Source of the DNA: Methanothrix sp.
Lineage (GTDB): Archaea; Halobacteriota; Methanosarcinia; Methanotrichales; Methanotrichaceae
NCBI GenBank assembly: GCA_028682845.1
Contig: JAJRAT010000145.1
Location: 1 to 6,329 of the forward strand
Reading direction: 5' to 3'
Length of the DNA stretch: 6,329 bases
Below, piece after piece: positions 1-5,127 of the stretch. Both the position numbers and the translations under genes were made by a program. A model generated the notes under the pieces. That model worked only from the letters and a program-made list of their open reading frames with translations. It was not told the origin of the DNA and made no database searches. Every line of letters starts with the position of its first letter. Position 1 is the first letter of the stretch.

Positions 1-8
1 ATAAATAT
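1..8 (+). promoter_or_regulatory. possible TATA box of the MBL-fusion gene
   Basis: An ATAAATAT stretch lies at the extreme left edge, about 70 bases before the ATG at 75. An archaeal TATA box here would put transcription start near position 30 and leave a leader of about 45 bases. The BRE that should lie upstream is outside the window, so the call is weak. Confidence 0.25.
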
Positions 9-33
9 CATCAGTACATTCATATCCTATTAT

Positions 34-50
34 TGAACCAATTGGTATCA
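34..50. promoter_or_regulatory. palindrome upstream of the MBL-fusion gene, possible operator
   Basis: ACCAATTGGT at 37-46 is a perfect 10-base palindrome. It extends to TGA/TCA on the outside (34-36 with 48-50) if A47 is bulged. It sits between the possible TATA box at 1-8 and the ribosome site at 61-64, where a repressor dimer could act on initiation. No regulator is visible, so the operator role is inferred from position and symmetry only. Confidence 0.3.
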
Positions 51-74
51 GTTTAAGAACGGAGTGCCTGTTGA

Positions 75-1835
75 ATGCAGCCGATGGTTTTTCAGCCGAT
101 CAAAGATACCCGCGAGACCGCTATCTTTCCTTTCATTCGCAAGATTGACTTGATGTCCTCCAACTCCTACATCCTCACCGCCCAAAATCAAATAGCGCTC
201 ATAGATCCGGGCGGTCTGGAGGACCAATCGGACCTCTTGATTCGCGAGATAGACCTGCTGCAAGACGAGAATCCCAGACCGACTGTGGTCTATCTCACTC
301 ACGTTCATATCGATCACTGGATACAGATCCACCGTATGATGGCCTCGCTTCCTGCAAAGCAGACCTTCGTGGCCGCGCAGAAGGCCGGGGCACTGGCTCT
401 GGAATGCGGAGACTGCAACCTCACCCTGGCCAGCCTTTTAGGAAAGAGCATCAAGGGCGTCTCCGTTCCTATAAAACTGCTATCCGGGGCCGGACCCGAT
501 CATGCATCATTCGATAGAGCTTGGGAGAATCAGGACTTTGCCGATCGCAGCGCCATTGATCTGAATGGATGGAACTATGAGTATGCGACCGATTCTATCG
601 GGATCCTGGACGGCCTGGTGCTGCAAAGCCAGACCATTTCTTTGGGCGGCGGAGACACTCTGGAGATATTCCACACGCCGGGCCACAGTCCAGACAGCAT
701 CAGCCTGCGGGCCGGTCCGCTCCTCTTTTTAGGCGACCTTTTCTTTGCGCCAAATCCCGGAACGGCAGGAGCTTATGGTTGGAACCGCCAGGATTTCATG
801 AACTCTATTCTCAAGGTCATCTGGATCCTGGAAAATCGACCGATCGATATCTGCTTCTCAGGCCACGGCAGGGCCATTGACGTTCAGACGGCAAAAAAGA
901 CGCTGGAGGTTTTATACTCAGATGCGGCAACGCTCGAAAATATTGAAGAAATAACGCCGCAGTGGGCCAAACGCACATCGGCCTTTGCCCAGGACCTCAT
1001 GAACGAGCTGGAGCGGACCTTCACCATCATTGCCGGGCGTCTGGTTTACGTCTCTCACATGCTCTCGACCCTTGAAGAAGATGCGGAGGCAAAAGAGATC
1101 GATCGGTTGCTGGACATGCAGGTCATGGATGATCTGTTTTCGGAATTCCATGCCTTTGCCGCTCAGCTTCGTGCCGGAAGAAGGCTGGACATAGAGCTGG
1201 TCCACAAGGCCGGCCAGGTGGTGGGAAAGCTGGACCGCATCGTTCAGAGGGAGAAGCTCAGCTCGTTTCTGGATAAGTCGTTGCTGAGCCGGGCCTGCAG
1301 ACTGCTCTCCGACTACGCCATCATCTATCGAGGCTACCGTCCGCCATACTACGTATCCTACGTGAACGTCAACAGGCTCATCAGAGATATCCTGGAGCAG
1401 CTCTTGGAAAAGCCCTATGATGAGCAGGCCATATTGGATGCCGAGAGCGATGAGGACTACCGCAGGGCATTATCATATCGCATCGCCTACGTTAACCTGT
1501 TTGATGGGATTCACTTCACTTGTGAATCCGGCTCGGATGACATCTTTGCTCGCATGGACAGGGAACGCTTCAGCGATACGTTCGCGGATATTCTGGAGCG
1601 TTTTGCCGGCGGCGGAGCCAAAGAGATCAAAATAGCCGTCGCCCGTAACGATGCCTGGGTCACGATCCGGATAGCGGCAAAGGGCGAGATGCAGTCTCAT
1701 CCCTTGGCCCAAACGGCCCGATTCATGGAGCGAAGCCTGGCCCTCTCCGGAGGGCTCCTGGAGATTTTATGCGAAGAGGAAGGCCCGGCTCTGGAAATCG
1801 AGCTGTCCGGTCTTGGCGAGGAGTGGCCCAGCTAA
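75..1835 (+). CDS. MBL-fold hydrolase fused to a degenerate histidine-kinase-like region
   Basis: This 586-residue protein has two parts. Residues about 15-270 form a metallo-beta-lactamase fold. The metal ligands are all present: HVHIDH at 76-81 (the HxHxDH motif), H204 in TPGHSPDS, D221 in FLGDLFF and H264 in FSGHG. This pattern fits a dinuclear metal hydrolase; the substrate is unknown. Residues about 300-425 are mostly long helices. Residues 430-580 line up in order with a kinase ATPase core: VNVNRLIRDIL (431-441) resembles the segment before the ATPase domain, DRERFSDTFADILERF (495-510) the N-box helix, and FMERSLALSGGLLEI (550-564) the C-terminal G2 region. The N-box asparagines and the DxGxG motif are missing, so ATP binding is unlikely. 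There is no signal peptide or membrane segment, suggesting a cytoplasmic protein. The ATG at 75 follows GGAG at 61-64; M4 at position 84 is an alternative. The MBL call is firm; the pseudo-kinase reading is by eye. Confidence 0.9.
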   Translation: MQPMVFQPIKDTRETAIFPFIRKIDLMSSNSYILTAQNQIALIDPGGLEDQSDLLIREIDLLQDENPRPTVVYLTHVHIDHWIQIHRMMASLPAKQTFVAAQKAGALALECGDCNLTLASLLGKSIKGVSVPIKLLSGAGPDHASFDRAWENQDFADRSAIDLNGWNYEYATDSIGILDGLVLQSQTISLGGGDTLEIFHTPGHSPDSISLRAGPLLFLGDLFFAPNPGTAGAYGWNRQDFMNSILKVIWILENRPIDICFSGHGRAIDVQTAKKTLEVLYSDAATLENIEEITPQWAKRTSAFAQDLMNELERTFTIIAGRLVYVSHMLSTLEEDAEAKEIDRLLDMQVMDDLFSEFHAFAAQLRAGRRLDIELVHKAGQVVGKLDRIVQREKLSSFLDKSLLSRACRLLSDYAIIYRGYRPPYYVSYVNVNRLIRDILEQLLEKPYDEQAILDAESDEDYRRALSYRIAYVNLFDGIHFTCESGSDDIFARMDRERFSDTFADILERFAGGGAKEIKIAVARNDAWVTIRIAAKGEMQSHPLAQTARFMERSLALSGGLLEILCEEEGPALEIELSGLGEEWPS

Positions 1836-1856
1836 ACCTTCGCTTTGGATCGCATC

Positions 1857-1863
1857 TTTTTTT
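1857..1863 (+). terminator. poly-T run after the MBL-fusion gene
   Basis: Seven consecutive T residues lie 22 bases after the stop codon at 1833-1835, inside a T-rich spacer. Archaeal RNA polymerase commonly terminates at such runs without a hairpin. If it works, the next gene depends on its own promoter. Confidence 0.4.
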
Positions 1864-1977
1864 AGGACTGTCTCCACTTCTGCATTGCATTGTTTTTGGG
1901 TGACATCATCTTTTACAGCATTGATTATTGGCCTTGTTTCTCTTTTGGGCAGCATTGATATATCCTGCCGCGAGATA

Positions 1978-1986
1978 TTATATTTA
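1978..1986 (+). promoter_or_regulatory. TATA box for the pseudo-deoxyribosyltransferase-like gene
   Basis: TTATATTTA lies in the AT-rich part of the 1836-2045 spacer. Transcription would start about 25 bases downstream, near 2006-2012. That suits a start at ATG 2046 with a leader of about 35 bases, or an almost leaderless start at ATG 2010, and disfavours GTG 2001. Confidence 0.45.
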
Positions 1987-2032
1987 TCAATTGTCGGGAT
2001 GTGGCAGTCATGCTTAACGAAAAAACCAGGAC

Positions 2033-2038
2033 GAGGAG
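2033..2038 (+). promoter_or_regulatory. ribosome binding site that selects ATG 2046
   Basis: GAGGAG ends seven bases before the ATG at 2046. It is clearly the best Shine-Dalgarno match among the candidate starts. GTG 2001 has none at useful spacing, and ATG 2010 has only GGGA ten bases upstream. Confidence 0.55.
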
Positions 2039-2045
2039 CGGCGAT

Positions 2046-2894
2046 ATGGCTCCGGAGCTTCAAGCCGGGGTGGACAAGCTGCTGGAGGAATTTATGGAGA
2101 TCGTGGACGCAATGGTCGAGGATCGACACCTGCAAAAGGGCATTGCCCGAAGCCAGTTGCCCAGCAGCATGGTGGCCATCGTCGATCGAGAGCGGCTCAC
2201 CATCCTGGCTCAGTTTCGCGCATCGGACCGATTTGCCGGCTACTACTCCAACACAAAGCTCGCCCTGATGCCCCAGCAAGCGGCCAACAGCGCCCAGTGG
2301 GAGTTTGGTTTCGTTGATGCCTTCATCATTCAGTTCCCCAAAGATCTGCTGGATCAGGACACAGCGCAGCGCCGGGCGGCACTGGAGAAGGTAGCTTCCG
2401 AGCATATCGACTCGGAGTTCCTGCGGCTGGAGGGGCTGCTCAGCCTCATGCGCACCCGGCCCATATTTGGAACTGCCTCGTCTGCGCAAAATGCAAAGTC
2501 CGCTCTTCTGCTCCTGCCGCATACCGAGGGCAGCGAGAAGAACCGGGATGCCATCCTGAAAGCAACGACCGCAGTCGACCTTTCCGTCGAGGAAGGGACT
2601 GACATTTGTGATGGAAAGGCTGCCGTTCGCGAGATGTGGCTGGCCATAAATGAGAGCGCTTTGATTATCGCCGATCTAACTGGAGCCGATCCTGCCGTCA
2701 TGTACGGCCTTGGCATCGCTCACACCATCGGAAGGCAGACCATACTGATCTATCCGCAAGGCTCAAGATACCTTACGGATATCCCAAAGGTCGGCAGAAT
2801 TGAGTATGATGAAAGCGACGTTAGCAGGGCTGGGCTGGAAGGCCGGTTGAGCGACATGCTCAGATCCATGTTGCAGCCGGTGGCCGAGGACTGA
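2046..2894 (+). CDS. unknown protein with a C-terminal deoxyribosyltransferase/TIR-like domain lacking its catalytic Glu
   Basis: This protein has 282 residues from ATG 2046. In-frame GTG 2001 and ATG 2010 would add 15 or 12 hydrophilic residues. Residues 1-35 are helical. Residues 42-100 alternate like beta strands (SMVAIVDRERLTILAQF, then EFGFVDAFIIQFPK), and I do not recognise that part. Residues 105-137 are helical. Residues about 148-274 follow the order of the nucleoside 2-deoxyribosyltransferase-like / TIR-like fold: a first strand ALLLLPH (153-159), a helix, ALIIADLTG (205-213), DPAVMYGLGIAH (215-226), QTILIYPQ (231-238) and a closing IPKVGRIEYDE stretch (246-256). In related proteins the fourth block reads NPNVxYELGxAH, and the Glu of ELG is the nucleophile. 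Here it is Gly221, and NPN is DPA. The domain is therefore probably a binding or sensing module rather than an enzyme. It is soluble, with no signal peptide. It lies 210 bases after the MBL fusion on the same strand, probably with its own promoter. Function is unassigned. Confidence 0.85.
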   Translation: MAPELQAGVDKLLEEFMEIVDAMVEDRHLQKGIARSQLPSSMVAIVDRERLTILAQFRASDRFAGYYSNTKLALMPQQAANSAQWEFGFVDAFIIQFPKDLLDQDTAQRRAALEKVASEHIDSEFLRLEGLLSLMRTRPIFGTASSAQNAKSALLLLPHTEGSEKNRDAILKATTAVDLSVEEGTDICDGKAAVREMWLAINESALIIADLTGADPAVMYGLGIAHTIGRQTILIYPQGSRYLTDIPKVGRIEYDESDVSRAGLEGRLSDMLRSMLQPVAED

Positions 2895-2988
2895 TCTGCT
2901 GGAAAAAGTGGATGCGGGAATCCCGAGATGAGTTCTCTTGGGCGAACTGCAAAGCCACGAATGCCCGCCATCGGTGCGGCCTATAATG

Positions 2989-2996
2989 TTATATAC
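2989..2996 (+). promoter_or_regulatory. TATA box of the inositol-phosphate synthase gene
   Basis: TTATATAC stands out in a GC-richer spacer (2895-3072) and predicts transcription start around 3016-3022, giving a leader of about 50 bases. The upstream part of the spacer (2895-2980) holds a short CGGGA-A-TCCCG palindrome but no gene I can support. Confidence 0.5.
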
Positions 2997-3057
2997 GTCC
3001 TCCATTTATACGAAGCTCGGGCTCCGAACTCAGGTCTCCTAGCAACGCTTGACCCAA

Positions 3058-3064
3058 GGAGGGG
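3058..3064 (+). promoter_or_regulatory. strong ribosome binding site that selects TTG 3073
   Basis: GGAGGGG is the strongest Shine-Dalgarno sequence in the window and lies about ten bases before TTG 3073. It falls inside the reading frame that would begin at TTG 3049. This argues that 3049 is not the true start. Confidence 0.65.
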
Positions 3065-3072
3065 AAAAGAGG

Positions 3073-4161
3073 TTGAAAAAGATAAAGCTGGCCATCGCAG
3101 GCTTGGGAAACTGCGCAAGCTCTCTCATTCAGGGAATTGAATATTACAAACAGGTTGACGAAAAGGACTGCATCGGACTCATGCACTATGAGGTCGACGG
3201 CTACAGAGCCGGCGATATAGATGTCGTAGCAGCCTTTGATATTGATGCTCGTAAGGTGGGCCAAGATGTAGGCCAGGCCATCTTTGCGCCGCCCAATTGC
3301 ACCAAGGTTTTCTATCCCGATGTTCCCCGAAAAGGTGTCGAGGTCAAGATGGGGCCGGTTCTGGACGGCGTTGCGCCCCACATGATGAATTATCCCGAGG
3401 ACAAGAGGTTCGTGGTAGCCGATGTCGAGCCGATCGACGTTCGACGCGAGCTGGAAGTGTCGGGAGCCGACGTTCTGGTCAACTACATGCCGGTAGGGTC
3501 GGAACTGGCTACGCGCTTCTATGCCCAGGCGGCGCTGGACGCAGGAGTGGGATTCGTAAACTGCATGCCGGTATTCATCGCGTCAAATCCCGAATGGGCC
3601 AGGAAGTTTCAGGATAAGGGCGTTCCCATCGTCGGCGACGATATCAAGTCCCAGATCGGCGCGACCATCGTTCACCGTGCCCTCACTCAGCTCTTCCAGG
3701 ACAGAGCCTGCATCATGGACAGAACTTACCAGCTCAACATCGGCGGGAATACCGACTTCTTGAATATGCTCAATCGCGAGAGGCTCAAGTCCAAGAAGAT
3801 CTCCAAGACCGAGGCCGTGCAGTCAATTCTCGACACGCCGCTGTGCGATGACGACATTCATATCGGCCCGTCGGATTACGTGCCCTGGCAAAAGGATAAC
3901 AAGGTCTGCTTCCTGCGCATGGAAGGAAGGATCTTTGGAGACGTTCCGATTAATCTGGAACTCCGCCTCTCCGTCGAGGACTCGCCCAACAGCGGCGGAA
4001 GCTCCATCGATGCCATAAGGATCTGCAAATTGGCCAAAGACCGAAAGATCGGCGGTCCGCTCCTGGCCATCTCGGCCTACACCATGAAGCACCCGCCCGT
4101 GCAGTATCCTGATGAAGTTGCCAAGGAAATGGTGGACAGTTTCATTCTCGGCAAGGCTTGA
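3073..4161 (+). CDS. ino1: myo-inositol-1-phosphate synthase
   Basis: This 362-residue enzyme of the INO1 family makes 1L-myo-inositol 1-phosphate (D-myo-inositol 3-phosphate) from glucose 6-phosphate, using NAD as a recycled redox cofactor. In archaea the product feeds inositol phospholipid head groups. The start at TTG 3073 gives MKKIKLAIAGLGNCASSLIQG, so the GxGxxxS nucleotide-binding loop sits at residues 10-16, as in mycobacterial and archaeal members. Other family blocks are DVLVNYMPVGS (133-143), VGDDIKSQIGATIVHR (187-202, active-site lysine region), LNIGGNTDFLNM (221-232), VEDSPNSGGSSIDAIR (301-316) and HPPVQYPDEVA (340-350). The length matches the short prokaryotic form and lacks the eukaryotic extension. 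It has its own TATA box and strong ribosome site, so it is probably transcribed alone; the next gene is convergent. Confidence is high for the family. Confidence 0.95.
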   Translation: MKKIKLAIAGLGNCASSLIQGIEYYKQVDEKDCIGLMHYEVDGYRAGDIDVVAAFDIDARKVGQDVGQAIFAPPNCTKVFYPDVPRKGVEVKMGPVLDGVAPHMMNYPEDKRFVVADVEPIDVRRELEVSGADVLVNYMPVGSELATRFYAQAALDAGVGFVNCMPVFIASNPEWARKFQDKGVPIVGDDIKSQIGATIVHRALTQLFQDRACIMDRTYQLNIGGNTDFLNMLNRERLKSKKISKTEAVQSILDTPLCDDDIHIGPSDYVPWQKDNKVCFLRMEGRIFGDVPINLELRLSVEDSPNSGGSSIDAIRICKLAKDRKIGGPLLAISAYTMKHPPVQYPDEVAKEMVDSFILGKA

Positions 4162-4177
4162 ATTAAAATTTTATGAA

Positions 4178-4228
4178 CATCGAGGATTGGACGGCGGCAG
4201 AAGCGCACGGTTCGGTTCAATCCTCATG
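4178..4228. terminator. stem-loop in the convergent gap, possible terminator
   Basis: GAGGATTGGAC at 4182-4192 pairs with 4215-4225 (11 pairs, including one G-T). CAT 4178-4180 pairs with ATG 4226-4228 around a bulged C4181. The loop is 22 bases. Read on the minus strand the stem is followed by an AAAATTTT-rich stretch (4163-4174), which fits termination of the carbonic anhydrase-like gene. On the plus strand the nearest T-run is 4276-4280. A role as an RNA-processing site or repeated element is also possible. Confidence 0.4.
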
Positions 4229-4284
4229 CCGCTAAGGCTTCGCGAATTCGCCAGTGTCAGGGCGGCTCACAAGCATTTTTCTCC

Positions 4285-4304
4285 AATTACTAATTACTAA
4301 TTAC
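4285..4304. repeat. 7-base tandem repeat AATTACT, nearly three copies
   Basis: AATTACT, AATTACT, AATTAC run without interruption and overlap the minus-strand stop codon (4301-4303) of the carbonic anhydrase-like gene. Copies are identical, so slippage-type variation in length is possible. The stop codon itself is formed by the last repeat. Confidence 0.7.
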
Positions 4305-4936
4305 AGAGATTTGTTTTTGGGGCGATTTTCGATGCTGTTTGAGTGCAATTTTTGGTATAATGCCGCCAGGTTGACGTAGTGCTTGTATGTGGCACTCATG
4401 CGCTCTTTTTGCAGCGGCGTCAGCTCCCTGATCTGTCTGGCAGGCACGCCCGCCCAAAGGGTTCCCGGCGGAACCTCAGTCTCTTCTAAAATCAGTGCTC
4501 CCGCCGCGATCAAAGCGCCTTTGCCGATGGTGGCGCGGCTGAGAACTGTGGCACCGATACCAATCATGGCGTCATCATCTACCACGGCGGCATGAACCGT
4601 CGCCCTGTGGCCCAGCGTCACCCGGTCGCCCAGGATGCAGGAGTGGCCAGGCTCGATGTGAAGGATTGAGCCGTCCTGCACATTGCTCTCCCGGCCAACT
4701 TCGATATAGGCGTCGTCTCCCCGCAGCACGGACCCGAACCACACTGAGCTGTGCGCCTTGAGGCGAACCCGGCCAATCACTACAGCGCCCGGACTCACCC
4801 AGGCAGTGGGATCAATCTGCGGCAGGGACCGGATCGCATCTTGGTCAATTCGCTCTTCGGGATAAGGAAGATCAGGCTGCACAGGAATCGGGCCATCCAT
4901 CTTCGGCCAGGTTTGGATTTGATTTAAGTTCATCAT
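4301..4936 (-). CDS. gamma-class carbonic anhydrase-like left-handed beta-helix protein
   Basis: This 211-residue hexapeptide-repeat protein belongs to the gamma-CA/YrdA/CamH group, which forms trimers with metal sites between subunits and may hydrate CO2. Repeats of the I/V-G-x-x type run from about residue 45 to 152. The three metal histidines are visible: H93 in GSILH, H110 in VTLGH and H115 five residues later in ATVHA. R72 and D74 in LRGDD and Q87 in NVQDG match conserved active-site positions of the family. WAGVPARQIRELT (161-173) and the C-terminal helix are typical. The acidic loop that carries the proton-shuttle Glu in classical Cam is absent, so this is the CamH-like short form and its activity is uncertain. 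There is no signal peptide. The start is at ATG 4936-4934, with GTGAT (4946-4942) five bases before it; a second ATG follows immediately. The gene faces the inositol synthase and diverges from the cupin. Confidence 0.92.
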   Translation of the reverse strand: MMNLNQIQTWPKMDGPIPVQPDLPYPEERIDQDAIRSLPQIDPTAWVSPGAVVIGRVRLKAHSSVWFGSVLRGDDAYIEVGRESNVQDGSILHIEPGHSCILGDRVTLGHRATVHAAVVDDDAMIGIGATVLSRATIGKGALIAAGALILEETEVPPGTLWAGVPARQIRELTPLQKERMSATYKHYVNLAALYQKLHSNSIENRPKNKSL

Positions 4937-4941
4937 TTATT

Positions 4942-4946
4942 ATCAC
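4942..4946 (-). promoter_or_regulatory. ribosome binding site of the carbonic anhydrase-like gene
   Basis: On the minus strand GTGAT lies five bases before ATG 4936. It matches the GGTGAT end of the full archaeal Shine-Dalgarno sequence and supports the outermost start over M13 (ATG at 4900), which has no such site. Confidence 0.45.
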
Positions 4947-4989
4947 TATTCATGGTGCTTTGCAGTCTCCTGGCATAAGCTCATTTGGT

Positions 4990-5018
4990 CCGTTGGGCAC
5001 TGGCCAGGCTCCAACCGG
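4990..5018. other. imperfect dyad in the divergent control region
   Basis: GTTGG at 4992-4996 pairs with CCAAC at 5011-5015. CC 4990-4991 pairs with GG 5017-5018 around a bulged C5016. The loop contains the perfect palindrome CTGGCCAG (5000-5007). It sits between the divergent carbonic anhydrase-like and cupin genes, a natural place for a shared regulator site. No other gene is visible in 4937-5127. Confidence 0.3.
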
Positions 5019-5054
5019 CAAGGATCATGAATCCTGAACCGATGCGAGAATGCA

Positions 5055-5077
5055 GGTGAAAAGAACGGTGAAAAGAA
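5055..5077 (+). repeat. 11-base direct repeat with 12-base period, upstream of the cupin promoter
   Basis: GGTGAAAAGAA occurs at 5055-5065 and again, identically, at 5067-5077, separated by one C. The pair ends seven bases before the BRE/TATA at 5084-5097. Two identical sites about one helical turn apart suggest cooperative regulator binding. If translation began at ATG 5050 the repeat would instead encode basic residues. Confidence 0.6.
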
Positions 5078-5083
5078 TGATAA

Positions 5084-5097
5084 GCAAATTCTATAAG
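5084..5097 (+). promoter_or_regulatory. BRE plus TATA box of the cupin gene
   Basis: GCAAA (5084-5088), a BRE-like element, is followed directly by TTCTATAAG (5089-5097). Transcription start is predicted near 5116-5122. That gives a very short leader to ATG 5128 and argues against the upstream in-frame ATGs at 5050 and 5077. Confidence 0.45.
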
Positions 5098-5127
5098 GCT
5101 GAAGGTCAGACGAAGGAAAAAAGGAAG

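Noticed and set aside
1813..2268. 151-codon plus-strand frame bridging the left spacer
   Set aside because: It overlaps the ends of two real genes in another frame and shows no domain; the spacer carries terminator and promoter signals.
1767..2522. Long open frame on the minus strand (251 codons)
   Set aside because: It lies opposite two well-supported plus-strand proteins, has no ribosome site, and its translation resembles no family; it is open because of the GC-rich codons opposite.
2911..2975. Possible structured RNA between the pseudo-NDT-like gene and the inositol synthase promoter
   Set aside because: Only short, bulged pairings (GATGCGGG with CCCGCCATC) and an 11-base palindrome with a one-base loop were found; nothing matches a known riboswitch or tRNA.
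3049..3072. TTG 3049 as start of the inositol synthase gene
   Set aside because: The GGAGGGG ribosome site would lie inside the coding region; TTG 3073 has correct spacing and gives the family-typical N-terminus.
2928..3140. 70-codon plus-strand frame over the inositol synthase promoter and start
   Set aside because: It covers the TATA box and ribosome site of the real gene in another frame and has no recognisable content.
4112..4300. 62-codon plus-strand frame overlapping the end of the inositol synthase gene
   Set aside because: It starts inside the inositol synthase gene without a ribosome site, and its tail is just the stem-loop spacer translated.
4240..4306. Short spacer repeats as a CRISPR array
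   Set aside because: Units are 7 bases and contiguous, with no spacers; the other repeats in the window are likewise two- or three-copy tandems.
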